Part shown: one piece after another, positions 24,608-33,602 of the stretch
Layout: each line of letters starts with the position of its first letter
Position numbering within the stretch: position 1 is the stretch's first letter
NCBI RefSeq assembly: GCF_016650695.1
Contig: NZ_JAEKFH010000006.1
Coordinates: forward strand, 62,001-126,000
DNA from: Pseudomonas sp. TH41
Lineage (GTDB): Bacteria > Pseudomonadota > Gammaproteobacteria > Pseudomonadales > Pseudomonadaceae
Direction of reading: 5' to 3'
DNA: 64,000 nucleotides
Program-made: the position numbers and the translations under genes
Notes under the pieces: model-generated
The model's input: only the letters and a program-made list of their open reading frames with translations
What the model was told of the DNA's origin: nothing
Databases searched by the model: none

Positions 24608-27525
24608 CAGACGGCTCCTTTCGTGGCGACGGATTTAGGCTGGGCAGCGGTTTTGTGGCCGCGAACCGATTGGTGCGCGAGGGCGGTCAGGATCAACAGC
24701 GTCGAACCCACCACCACGGCATACACGCCAACATCGAAGAACAGCGCGCTGGCGATGTGAATGTCGCCCAGCACCGGCAGCTCGAAATGCCAGGTATGAG
24801 TGGTCAGGAACGGATAACCGACGGCCATCGCCCCAAGCCCCGTGACCGTGGCAAACAGCAGGCCGATGCCCATCCAGCGCAGGGGCCGCAGGCTCATTTG
24901 CGCTTCGACCCACTGGGTGCCGGCGACCATGTATTGCAGGATGAACGCCACCGACATCACCAGCCCGGCGACAAACCCACCGCCCGGTTGATTGTGGCCG
25001 CGCATGAACAGGTAGAACGACACTACCAGCGCAATCGGCAGCAGCAGGCGCACCAGCACCGCCGGGACCATCATGAAGCCAAGCGCGGTGTCGCTGGCAT
25101 GACGCGGGTTGACCAGATCGGTGACCACGTCCGGCGCCAGCAGACGCTGTTGGGCTGGCAACTGCAGGCTTTCCTTGGGAGGACGGAAGCGACGCAGCAG
25201 GGCGAACACCGTCAGGGCCACGGCCACCAGCACGGTGATTTCACCGAGGGTATCGAAGCCTCGGAAGTCCACCAGCATCACGTTGACCACGTTGCTGCCA
25301 CCGCCTTCAGGCAGGGCACGACTGAGGTAGAACGAGGAAATATCATTCGGTGTCTGGCGCGTCAGCATGGCGTAGGCCAGCAACGCCATGCCACCGCCGA
25401 CCACGGTCGACAACAGCAAGTCGCGGATCCGCCGGATGCGCGCCTTGCGCAGGCTGCTCGGCAGCGGCGACACCTCTTCGATCCGTCGAGGCAGCCAGCG
25501 CAGGCCCAGCAGAATCAGCACCGTGGTCACCACTTCGACCACCAGTTGCGTCAGCGCCAGGTCCGGTGCCGAGAACCAGACGAAGGTCACGCAGGTCATC
25601 AGGCCGCAGACGCTGACCATGGTCAGGGCCGCGAGTCGGTGATATTTGGCCTGCCACGCCGCACCGAGGGCACAGGCAATCGCCAGCAGCCAGAGGATCA
25701 CGAACACGATCGAACCTGCAATCTTCGGTCGGTCGCCCCAGCTCAGGCTGCTGTGGAGCATCGGGATCAACCCGGCGAGCACCGCCGCCAGTACCATCAG
25801 GAACAATTGGGTTTGCAGGCGTTTGGTGTTGACGCGCCGCTCCAGACGACGGGCCACGCGCATCATGATCACCAGGCTGCGCTCGAACAAGCGCTTGCCG
25901 TTGAGCCGGCCGATGATCGGCGGGCACTTGAAACGCCCTAGCTTGAACTGATTGCGCAGCAACAGGTAGAGCACGATGCCACCGGACATGGCAATCAGGC
26001 TCATGATCATCGGCGCATTCCAGCCGTGCCAGATCGCCAGGCTGTATTCAGGCAGGATGCCGCCCACGACGGGCAGGGCCGCGGCGGCGAGCAATGGGCC
26101 GACCACTTGGGCAGGGAAGATCCCCACGATCAGGCACGTGAACACCAGCAATTCCACCGGCGCGCGCATCCAGCGGGGCGGCTCGTGCGGGGTGTGCGGC
26201 AAGTCGGTGGCGGTGGGGCCGAAGAACACGTCGACGGTAAAACGCAGCGAATAGGCGACGCTGAACGTGCCGGCGATGGTCGCGACAATCGGCAGGGTCA
26301 TTTCGACCCAGGCGGTCGCGTTGATGAACACGGTTTCGGCAAAGAACATTTCCTTCGAGAGGAAACCGTTGAGCAGCGGTACACCGGCCATGGAGGCGCT
26401 GGCGACCATGGCCAGGGTGGCTGTGTAGGGAATCAGTTTAATGAGGCCGCTGAGTTTGCGAATGTCCCGGGTGCCGCTTTCATGGTCGATGATCCCGGCG
26501 GCCATGAACAGCGAGGCCTTGAAGGTGGCATGGTTGAGAATGTGGAACACGGCGGCCACGGCAGCCAGCGGACTGTTCAGCCCCAGCAGCAGGGTGATCA
26601 GGCCCAGGTGGCTGATGGTCGAGTAAGCGAGCAGACCTTTGAGGTCGTTCTGGAACATCGCGCAATAGGCGCCGAGCAACAGGGTGCAGGCCCCGGCCCC
26701 GCTGACGATGTAGAACCATTCTTCGCTGCCGGACAGTGATGGCCACAGTCGTGCGAGCAGGAACACCCCGGCCTTGACCATGGTCGCAGAGTGCAGGTAG
26801 GCCGAGACCGGTGTCGGCGCGGCCATCGCGTGGGGCAACCAGAAGTGGAAGGGGAATTGCGCGCTTTTGCTCAGGGCGCCGATCAGGATCAGGGGGAGCA
26901 GGATGGGGTAGAGGGCATGGGCGCGAATCAGATCGCCGGCGGCCAGGACCTTGTCCAGGTCATAGCTGCCGACCACATGGCCGAGCAGCATGACCCCTGC
27001 CAACAGGCACAAACCGCCTGCGCCGGTGACCATCAGCGCCATGTAGGCGCCCCGCCGGGCATCGGCGCGATGGTGCCAGTAACCGATCAACAGGAACGAA
27101 AAGAGGCTGGTCAGCTCCCAGAAAAACACGATCTGGATCAGGTTGCCGGAAATCACCAGCCCAAGCATGGCGCCCATGAATGCCAGGAAAAACGCAAAGA
27201 AGCGTGGCACCGGATCATCCGGCGACATGTAGTAGCGGGCGTATAACGAAACCAGCGCGCCGATGCCCAGCACCAGCATCGAGAACAGCCAGGCGAAACC
27301 GTCCATGCGCAGAACAAAGTTCAGGCCCAGGCTCGGTAGCCAGAAAAACTCTTCACGGATGACACCGCCATGGGCGATTTGCGGGTACAAGAAGGCGACC
27401 TGAACAGCACCGATCAAGGCAACCAGGCCAGCCAACAACGATTCGGTATTGCGCGCGTTGTGTGGCAACAAGGCTGCCACACAGCTGCCGATAAAAGGCA
27501 GAAGCAGTAGAACTATCAGGGACAT
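24607..27525 (-). CDS. shaA: Mrp/Sha cation antiporter subunit A (A/B fusion type)
   Basis: 972 residues, the length of the fused PhaA/ShaA-type subunit. The N-terminal two thirds are NuoL-like (ALVSLYARYYMSPDDPVPRF, SKSAQFPFHFWLPHAMAAPT with the conserved Lys and His, HILNHATFKASLFMAAGIID). The C-terminal part from about residue 780 is the MnhB-like domain (FYLFMRGHNQPGGGFVAGLV). Promoter-proximal gene of the operon. It exchanges cytoplasmic Na+ or K+ for external protons and gives alkali and salt tolerance. Confidence 0.94.
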   Translation of the reverse strand: MSLIVLLLLPFIGSCVAALLPHNARNTESLLAGLVALIGAVQVAFLYPQIAHGGVIREEFFWLPSLGLNFVLRMDGFAWLFSMLVLGIGALVSLYARYYMSPDDPVPRFFAFFLAFMGAMLGLVISGNLIQIVFFWELTSLFSFLLIGYWHHRADARRGAYMALMVTGAGGLCLLAGVMLLGHVVGSYDLDKVLAAGDLIRAHALYPILLPLILIGALSKSAQFPFHFWLPHAMAAPTPVSAYLHSATMVKAGVFLLARLWPSLSGSEEWFYIVSGAGACTLLLGAYCAMFQNDLKGLLAYSTISHLGLITLLLGLNSPLAAVAAVFHILNHATFKASLFMAAGIIDHESGTRDIRKLSGLIKLIPYTATLAMVASASMAGVPLLNGFLSKEMFFAETVFINATAWVEMTLPIVATIAGTFSVAYSLRFTVDVFFGPTATDLPHTPHEPPRWMRAPVELLVFTCLIVGIFPAQVVGPLLAAAALPVVGGILPEYSLAIWHGWNAPMIMSLIAMSGGIVLYLLLRNQFKLGRFKCPPIIGRLNGKRLFERSLVIMMRVARRLERRVNTKRLQTQLFLMVLAAVLAGLIPMLHSSLSWGDRPKIAGSIVFVILWLLAIACALGAAWQAKYHRLAALTMVSVCGLMTCVTFVWFSAPDLALTQLVVEVVTTVLILLGLRWLPRRIEEVSPLPSSLRKARIRRIRDLLLSTVVGGGMALLAYAMLTRQTPNDISSFYLSRALPEGGGSNVVNVMLVDFRGFDTLGEITVLVAVALTVFALLRRFRPPKESLQLPAQQRLLAPDVVTDLVNPRHASDTALGFMMVPAVLVRLLLPIALVVSFYLFMRGHNQPGGGFVAGLVMSVAFILQYMVAGTQWVEAQMSLRPLRWMGIGLLFATVTGLGAMAVGYPFLTTHTWHFELPVLGDIHIASALFFDVGVYAVVVGSTLLILTALAHQSVRGHKTAAQPKSVATKGAV

Positions 27526-27663
27526 AGGCTTCTAATCTGCGGAAGTTTGTGAAGCATCATACGTGCCAGTTCCCGGATCACCAAACGACAAGCTGTCGCA
27601 GAATCCTACACGGTAGACCGAAAATCCCTCATTCACATTGTTTCAAAGTACGGGGCGGCCCCC

Positions 27664-27743
27664 AAAAGATCGCAGCCTTCGGCAGCTCCTACAGGAAGAC
27701 GCATGCATTCCCCTGTAGGAGCTGCCGAAGGCTGCGATCTTTT
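27664..27743. repeat. REP hairpin, family B
   Basis: AAAAGATCGCAGCCTTCGGC facing GTAGGAGCTGCCGAAGGCTG, 12 bases downstream of the DMT transporter stop codon. The remainder of the gap to subunit A holds only that gene's promoter region. Confidence 0.9.
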
Positions 27744-27755
27744 GATTTTTGATGT

Positions 27756-28694
27756 TTAACGATCGCTTTCGCGCTCCAATGCCTCCTCAACCTCAATTGC
27801 ACTCTTACCCTTGGTCTTCAACTCACTCACAATCACCGCTGCCACAATCAACCCCGCGCCCACCAACGCAATCGCCGGCAACCGTTCCCCGGCAATCCGC
27901 CCGACAATCCCGGCCCACACCGGCTCCCCCGCATAAATCAACGTGGCCCGCGTCGGCGAGACACTCTTCTGCGCCCAGTTCATCGCCACTTGAATCGCTG
28001 CGCTGGCCGCGCCCAGGCCTAGCGCGCTGCACAGCAGCAACCAGGAAAAGTCCGGAATCCTTTCCTGGGTCGGCACTACCATCAGAAACGCCAACGCAGA
28101 AGTCACCGCCAATTGCACCACCGTCACCCGCCGCACATCGACCTGGCCGGCATAGGTGCTGATCAGAATGATCTCCGCCGCAATCGCAATCGCACTGATC
28201 AACGTGGCGATTTCACCGGGGCTGAAATTAAACGAAGCGCCGGCAGGGCCGGACAACAGCATCAACCCGGTAAACGCCAGCATGATCCCGATGCTCGGCA
28301 TCAACCCCGGTCGCCGCCCCAGCACCAGCCATTGCAGCAACGGCACGAAGGGCACGTACAACGCAGTAATAAACGCCGACTGGCTGCTGGGAATGCTCTG
28401 CAATCCGACGGTCTGCAAGCCATAACCGAGCATGATCGCCACGCCGATAAATGCCCCGGCCTTGAGTTCGAACAGGGTTAACTCCCGCAGGCTGCGCCAG
28501 GAAAACAGGGCGACGATGCTCGCGGCAGCGGCAAAACGCAGGCCGACGAAAAACATCGGTCCACTGACGGTCATCGCATGCTGAACCAGCAAAAAGGTGC
28601 CGCCCCAGACCATGGTAATCAGCACCAGCACGCATTCGGCCTTGCTGAACCGTGAGAAACGGGAAGAAGCCTGGGGAGAGTTCACCGACGTCAT
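27756..28694 (-). CDS. EamA/DMT-family exporter
   Basis: 312 residues with about ten TM helices in two EamA repeats. Repeat 1 begins at VLVLITMVWGGTFLLVQHAM; repeat 2 includes ALGLGAASAAIQVAMNWAQK and SPTRATLIYAGEPVWAGIVG, the usual end motif of DMT pumps. A charged C-terminal tail (about 25 residues). It is divergent from an XRE-cupin regulator across a 72-base gap with a perfect palindrome, so that regulator probably controls it. It likely exports an amino acid or related metabolite. Confidence 0.9.
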   Translation of the reverse strand: MTSVNSPQASSRFSRFSKAECVLVLITMVWGGTFLLVQHAMTVSGPMFFVGLRFAAAASIVALFSWRSLRELTLFELKAGAFIGVAIMLGYGLQTVGLQSIPSSQSAFITALYVPFVPLLQWLVLGRRPGLMPSIGIMLAFTGLMLLSGPAGASFNFSPGEIATLISAIAIAAEIILISTYAGQVDVRRVTVVQLAVTSALAFLMVVPTQERIPDFSWLLLCSALGLGAASAAIQVAMNWAQKSVSPTRATLIYAGEPVWAGIVGRIAGERLPAIALVGAGLIVAAVIVSELKTKGKSAIEVEEALERESDR

Positions 28695-28741
28695 AACCTT
28701 GCACGCTACCTAAGGGGGACGCACAATGCGCCAAATGTTGC

Positions 28742-28753
28742 GCAGTATACTGC
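28742..28753. promoter_or_regulatory. Palindrome between divergent transporter and regulator genes
   Basis: GCAGTATACTGC, a perfect 12-base palindrome; with flanks it reads TTGCGCAGTATACTGCCCAA. TATACT on either strand is a good -10 box, so both divergent promoters could overlap here. Likely operator of the XRE-cupin regulator. Confidence 0.55.
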
Positions 28754-28766
28754 CCAACGCCACTAA

Positions 28767-29342
28767 GTGAGCAATATAGTGCACAAAGATTCCACGCAGC
28801 GGGCTTCGGTCCTCCAGCACGTCAGTCAGAACGTTCGACGTTTGCGCCATACCGCCGACATGAGCCAGACCGCACTGGCGGAAAAGTCCGGCGTCAGTCG
28901 ACGAATGCTGGTGGCCATCGAAGCCGGCGAGAAGAACGTCAGCCTGACCACCCTCGACCGCGTGGCCGAAGCGCTGGACGTGGCCTTCAGCGACTTGATC
29001 CAGGCTCCCGATGCCCGCGACACAAGCCGCATCAATGAAGTGGCCTGGGCCGGCATCATTCCCGGCAGCAAAGCCGTTTTACTGTCCAAAGCCACCGCGA
29101 CCCGCGAGGTGGAACAATGGGAGTGGTGCCTGCAACCGGGCGAAATCTATCCGTCGCAGCCCGATGCCGAGGGCTGGAGTGAGCAGATCTACGTGTTCGA
29201 AGGTTGCCTGACGCTGATGCTGGGTGACACGGCGCATGACATCGCCGCCGGCGAGTTCTTCATGTTTGCCAGTAACCAGCCTCATGCCTATCGCAATGAG
29301 GGGGCGGTGGCCACACGCTTTGTGCGCAACGTGGTGATCTAA
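28767..29342 (+). CDS. XRE-family regulator with C-terminal cupin domain
   Basis: 191 residues. Helix-turn-helix at about 20-75: VRRLRHTADMSQTALAEKSG then VSRRMLVAIEAGEKNVSLTT. The cupin domain occupies about 110-191 (YVFEGCLTLMLGDTAHDIAA, then GEFFMFASNQPHAYRNEG), which should bind a small effector. The start is uncertain: GTG at 28767, or GTG at 28779 a few codons on. No clear RBS, and the predicted -10 lies close, so the message may be nearly leaderless. It probably represses or activates the divergent DMT exporter. Confidence 0.9.
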   Translation: MSNIVHKDSTQRASVLQHVSQNVRRLRHTADMSQTALAEKSGVSRRMLVAIEAGEKNVSLTTLDRVAEALDVAFSDLIQAPDARDTSRINEVAWAGIIPGSKAVLLSKATATREVEQWEWCLQPGEIYPSQPDAEGWSEQIYVFEGCLTLMLGDTAHDIAAGEFFMFASNQPHAYRNEGAVATRFVRNVVI

Positions 29343-29494
29343 CTGTTTGCCGATCAACAGTGGATAAACACTTTGCTGTCTTGAGGTTGCAAGCTTTTCT
29401 AGAATAAATCGTTAAGAATTTGAAATATAAGGAATATGTATTTAGGCACGACTCCTGCAAAAGCGCTGATGTATTCATTTCGGAGTGCCGCTTG

Positions 29495-30898
29495 ATGGCC
29501 CGGGAAATTCGTCTTAACGCTTTTGACATGAACTGTGTTGGCCATCAGTCGCCGGGGTTGTGGGCGCATCCAAGGGATCGCTCGTGGCAGTACAAGGATC
29601 TGGAGTACTGGACCGATCTGGCGAAAATCCTCGAGCGCGGCAAGTTTGACGGCTTGTTCATTGCCGACGTACTGGGCATCTACGACGTCTACAACGGCAA
29701 CGGTGACGCGGCGATTCGCCAAGCGGCGCAGGTGCCGGTCAACGATCCGCTGCAACTGATCCCGCCGATGGCGCTGGTCACCGAGCACTTGGGTTTTGGC
29801 CTGACGGCATCGTTGTCATTCGAGCACCCGTATCCGTTCGCCCGACGTCTATCGACCCTCGATCACCTGACCAAGGGGCGCGCGGGCTGGAACATCGTCA
29901 CATCCTATCTGGAGAGCGGCGCGAAGAACCTCGGCCAGAAAGCCCAGACCGAACACGACGCCCGTTACGACTTTGCCGAAGAGTACCTGGAGGTTTGCTA
30001 CAAGCTCTGGGAGGGCAGCTGGGAAGAGGGCGCCATCCTGCGAGATCGTGAACGACGGATCTTCAGCGATCCGAGCAAAATTCACGAGATCCGGCACGTC
30101 GGCAAACACTTTCAGGTGCCGGGCATTCACCTCTGCGAACCTTCGCCGCAACGCACTCCGGTGCTCTATCAAGCCGGTGCGTCGAGTCGCGGCAAGCAGT
30201 TCGCCGCCGAGCATGCTGAATGCGTGTTCGTCGCCGCGCCGTCGAAAGTGCTGCTGAAGAAGACCGTCGCGGACATCCGTCGGCGTGCCGCCGAGGCCGG
30301 GCGCGATCCGTCGAAGGTCCTGATTTTCAACCTGCAAACGGTGATCCTCGGCGAGACCGACGCCAAGGCCAAAGCCAAGTTCGAGGAATACAAAACCTGG
30401 GTCAGCTATGAAGGCGCGATGGCGTTGATCTCCGGGTGGACGGGCATTGATTTCAGTCAGTTCAAACCCGACGAGCCGCTCAAGCACGTGCACACCAACG
30501 CCATTCAATCAGCGGTGGAAGCGTTCTCCACGGCGGATCCGAACAAGGTCTGGACGCCCAACGAGCTGGCGGACTGGGTGGGCATCGGTGGTTTTGGACC
30601 ATTGTTCGTTGGCAGCCCCGAAACCGTCGCCGATCTGCTTCAGGAGTGGGTCGAGGAGACCGACGTGGACGGCTTCAACCTGGCGTATGCACTGACTCAC
30701 GAAACCTTCATCGACGCTGTGGAGCTGCTGGTGCCGGAGTTACAGAAGCGTGGGGTGTACAAGACCGAGTACGCGCCGGGGACTTTGCGCGAGAAGTTGT
30801 TCGGCGAAGGGCCGCGATTGCCAGACATTCATCCGGGAGCCGGTTATCGAAATCTGGCGGCATTGCGTCAGCAGGAGAGGAAAGAGGCCGTGGCTTGA
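29495..30898 (+). CDS. LLM flavin monooxygenase, NtaA/SnaA/DszA type
   Basis: 467 residues, longer than simple LLM proteins, as for the nitrilotriacetate/dibenzothiophene-sulfone/pristinamycin group. Seen: LNAFDMNCVGHQSPGLWAHP, FDGLFIADVLGIYDVY, SFEHPYPFARRLSTLDHLTK, GRAGWNIVTSYLESGAKNLG and PQRTPVLYQAGASSRGKQFA. The start is MAREIR with GGAG upstream; earlier codons are poor. This group oxidises sulfur or nitrogen compounds with FMNH2. No flavin reductase is adjacent, unlike the system at 0.6-2.5 kb. The FAD-binding protein gene follows after 99 bases. Confidence 0.9.
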   Translation: MAREIRLNAFDMNCVGHQSPGLWAHPRDRSWQYKDLEYWTDLAKILERGKFDGLFIADVLGIYDVYNGNGDAAIRQAAQVPVNDPLQLIPPMALVTEHLGFGLTASLSFEHPYPFARRLSTLDHLTKGRAGWNIVTSYLESGAKNLGQKAQTEHDARYDFAEEYLEVCYKLWEGSWEEGAILRDRERRIFSDPSKIHEIRHVGKHFQVPGIHLCEPSPQRTPVLYQAGASSRGKQFAAEHAECVFVAAPSKVLLKKTVADIRRRAAEAGRDPSKVLIFNLQTVILGETDAKAKAKFEEYKTWVSYEGAMALISGWTGIDFSQFKPDEPLKHVHTNAIQSAVEAFSTADPNKVWTPNELADWVGIGGFGPLFVGSPETVADLLQEWVEETDVDGFNLAYALTHETFIDAVELLVPELQKRGVYKTEYAPGTLREKLFGEGPRLPDIHPGAGYRNLAALRQQERKEAVA

Positions 30899-30997
30899 AC
30901 CCTGTGGCGAGCTTCCGGTTTGCCGGGCAACACATTAATGTGGCATTCAAATACGCCTCAACGGCCTTCATCCTCGACACTGACCAGTGAGCACGGC

Positions 30998-32437
30998 ATG
31001 ACTGAACCTCAAAGCGGACTGGCGACGCCCGCCATCCGTCACGCAGACATCCTGATCGTCGGTGGCGGCCTCAGCGGCGCGATGCTGGCGGCGCAGCTGC
31101 TGCGTTTGCCGGGCAAACGTTCGGTGCTGGTGATTGAACCTCGTGCCGAACTGGGGCGGGGGGAAGCGTACAGCGCGGTCGAGTTGGGCCATACGCTCAA
31201 CGGCAACGCGGCGCGCATGAGCGTCGACCCGGACAACGCCGACGACCTGACCCAATGGCTGACCGAGTACATCGCAGCCGGCGGCTGGCCGGAGTCGGAT
31301 GAGCAGCATGTGCCGGTCAGTGAATTGTTCCCGCCCCGGGGGATTTTCGGCCTGTATGTGCAGCAGCGACTGGCTGAGGCGCAAGCTGTCGGAGCACTGA
31401 GCGGTTCAACGGTCGAGCACGTGCGGGCAGAGGTGGTTGATCTGCAAACGCAGGATGATTCGGTGCGGCTGACCTTGAGCGACGGACAATGGCTGCAGGG
31501 CACGTTTGCCGTGCTGGCCACGGGCATGTTCCCGGCAGCGCGCACGCCACAGACCGAGTCCAGCGGTTTGAACGCCGCCGCACTTGATCCGTGGGATGTC
31601 GCCGCCATGCGGCAACTCGATCCGCAGTCGACGGTGCTGATCATCGGTTCTGGCCTGACCATGGTTGATGCAGTGGTGTCGCTGGAGCAGGCCGGGCATC
31701 GGGGGCCGATTGAAGTGTTTTCCCGGCATGGCTTGTTGCCGCACGTGCGTCGACAGCCACCGGCCTGGGTGGACTTTCTCGCCGAGGATCATAGCCTTCG
31801 CACGCCGCGACAATTGGTGCGTGAACTGCGTCGGCATTGCCGGGACGCCATTGCGCAAGGCATCGACTGGCAAGCGCCACTGGATACCGTGCGGGCGCAT
31901 ATCGGGCGGTTGTGGAATCAGGCGACGGACGTGCAGCGTCGGCAGTTCGTGCGACATGTTCGACCGTGGTGGGAGAGCCATCACCACCGCTCGCCACCGT
32001 TGAGTGCCGAATTGGTGGCGCGGTTGTACGGGGAAGGGCGTTTGCGGATTCAGGCGGCGTCGTTCAAAGGGCTGGAGCCTTCGTTGGGCGGTGAAGTCAG
32101 GATCCGCATTCGCCGTCGTGGCGAGGCCGAAACGTGCGTGGTCAGTGGTGCGGCGTTGATCAACTCCAGCGGCATCGAATATGACTGGCGCCGGGTTGCG
32201 CGACCGTTGCCACAGCAATTGCTGGCGCGCGGGTTGATTCGGCCTGGGCCGTTGGCGTTGGGGATTGCGGCGGCCGTTGATGGCGCGGTTTTGGATGCCG
32301 AGGGGCGGGTCGCCGGTCGACTGTTCGCCCTGGGGCCGCCGTTGCGGGGGATGTGGTGGGAGAGTACGGCTGTTACCGATGTGGCGAGTCAGGCTAAGGC
32401 GTTGGCCATTCGCCTGGCGGCTTCGTTTTTGCGGTGA
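30998..32437 (+). CDS. FAD/NAD(P)-binding protein
   Basis: 479 residues with two Rossmann signatures: ADILIVGGGLSGAMLAAQLL at the N-terminus and TVLIIGSGLTMVDAVVSLEQ near residue 210. ELGRGEAYS, HTLNGNAARMSVDP and an ATGMF motif place it in the YdhS-like family of putative flavoproteins (NAD(P)-binding type). The exact reaction is not known. The start is MTEPQSG. It may act in the same pathway as the LLM monooxygenase just upstream, possibly supplying reduced flavin or oxidising its product (inference). Confidence 0.87.
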   Translation: MTEPQSGLATPAIRHADILIVGGGLSGAMLAAQLLRLPGKRSVLVIEPRAELGRGEAYSAVELGHTLNGNAARMSVDPDNADDLTQWLTEYIAAGGWPESDEQHVPVSELFPPRGIFGLYVQQRLAEAQAVGALSGSTVEHVRAEVVDLQTQDDSVRLTLSDGQWLQGTFAVLATGMFPAARTPQTESSGLNAAALDPWDVAAMRQLDPQSTVLIIGSGLTMVDAVVSLEQAGHRGPIEVFSRHGLLPHVRRQPPAWVDFLAEDHSLRTPRQLVRELRRHCRDAIAQGIDWQAPLDTVRAHIGRLWNQATDVQRRQFVRHVRPWWESHHHRSPPLSAELVARLYGEGRLRIQAASFKGLEPSLGGEVRIRIRRRGEAETCVVSGAALINSSGIEYDWRRVARPLPQQLLARGLIRPGPLALGIAAAVDGAVLDAEGRVAGRLFALGPPLRGMWWESTAVTDVASQAKALAIRLAASFLR

Positions 32438-32485
32438 GTCGCTGGTTGGGGGACAGGCTCAGGGCGTGAGGGGGCGGTGCGTCAA

Positions 32486-32573
32486 GATCAAAAGATCGCA
32501 GCCTTCGGCAGCTCCTACAGAGCGCACGCAATACCCTGTAGGAGCTGCCGAAGGCTGCGATCTTTTGATCTTG
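32486..32573. repeat. REP hairpin, family B
   Basis: GATCAAAAGATCGCAGCCTT facing GTAGGAGCTGCCGAAGGCTG with matching outer bases, between convergent genes. An identical neighbourhood (GTCAAGATCAAAAGATCGCA) recurs at 47971. Confidence 0.9.
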
Positions 32574-32634
32574 ATGTCGCTTTAGATTTTGATCTGCCGC
32601 CCCTTTCCCAGAGGCGGCCAACGCCAAAAAAATC

Positions 32635-33375
32635 TCATGACTCAGCACCCAGCAATTCCACAGGATAGGAAAACACATACCCTTCGCTACGCACGGTTTT
32701 GATGTAAGTCGATTCCCGAGGATCATCCATCAATCGTTGACGCAAGCGGCTCACCAGCAAATCGATGGACCGGTCGAACAAGTCGGCATCGCGCCCCTGG
32801 GTCAGGTTGAGCAACTGGTCGCGGCTGAGGACCCGTTGCGGATGATCGAGAAACACCCGCAACAGTCGGTATTCGGCACCGCTAAGAGCGACCATCGTCC
32901 CGTCTTCGTCCAGCAAGTGGCGTGCGGTGGTGTCCAGGCGCCAGCGGCCGAAACCGAGCAGCCGGCCGCTTTCAGTGATCAGCAGGTTCGGCGGCAGCAT
33001 TCGCGTGCGGCGCAGCACGGCGTTGATCCGCGCCAATAGTTCGCGTGCGGCGAACGGTTTTGTCAGGTAATCGTCGGCGCCCATTTCCAGGCCCAGGATT
33101 CGGTCGGTTTCGTCGTTGCGTGCGGTGAGCATCAGGATCGGCGTGGCTTTGTGCTTGCCCGAGCGCAATTCGCGGCACAGCACCAGGCCGTCATCGCCGG
33201 GCAGCATGATGTCCAGCACGATCAGGTCCACCTGATTCGTTTCCAGAAAGTTGCGCATCTGCCGACCATCGGCAACCACGGTGGTGCGCAGGCCGTTCTT
33301 CTTCAAGTAATTGCCGACCAGTTCGCGGATCTCGCGATCGTCATCGACGATCAGGATGTGGTTCACATGGTCCAT
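32635..33375 (-). CDS. OmpR-family response regulator, no kinase nearby
   Basis: 246 residues. Receiver: ILIVDDDREIRELV, phospho-Asp in LIVLDIMLPGDDG, MLTARND, YLTKPFAARELLARINAVLR. Winged helix: LSGAEYRLLRVFLDHPQRVL and KTVRSEGYVFSYPV. No histidine kinase lies on either side in the window, so it is an orphan here. It stands divergent from the secreted hydrolase gene (227-base gap), which it could regulate. Confidence 0.93.
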   Translation of the reverse strand: MDHVNHILIVDDDREIRELVGNYLKKNGLRTTVVADGRQMRNFLETNQVDLIVLDIMLPGDDGLVLCRELRSGKHKATPILMLTARNDETDRILGLEMGADDYLTKPFAARELLARINAVLRRTRMLPPNLLITESGRLLGFGRWRLDTTARHLLDEDGTMVALSGAEYRLLRVFLDHPQRVLSRDQLLNLTQGRDADLFDRSIDLLVSRLRQRLMDDPRESTYIKTVRSEGYVFSYPVELLGAES

Positions 33376-33602
33376 TGCTCAACCCTCTTGTTACACGCAC
33401 GTTGCGCATTCCAGGGCGCCACGGTGCACCTGCCCATGGGTTTTGTATCGCACTGTATCCCGTGCCCTGTGTGACACTTTATGCCTTAAAAACAGCGTTT
33501 TTACGACACATGCCGGATACCCCGGGTCTATTGAATGGGTTCCATCGAGACGCGTCCACTACGCTCATCGCTACCCGCAGCCGGCTTACAGGAGAGAACA
33601 CC

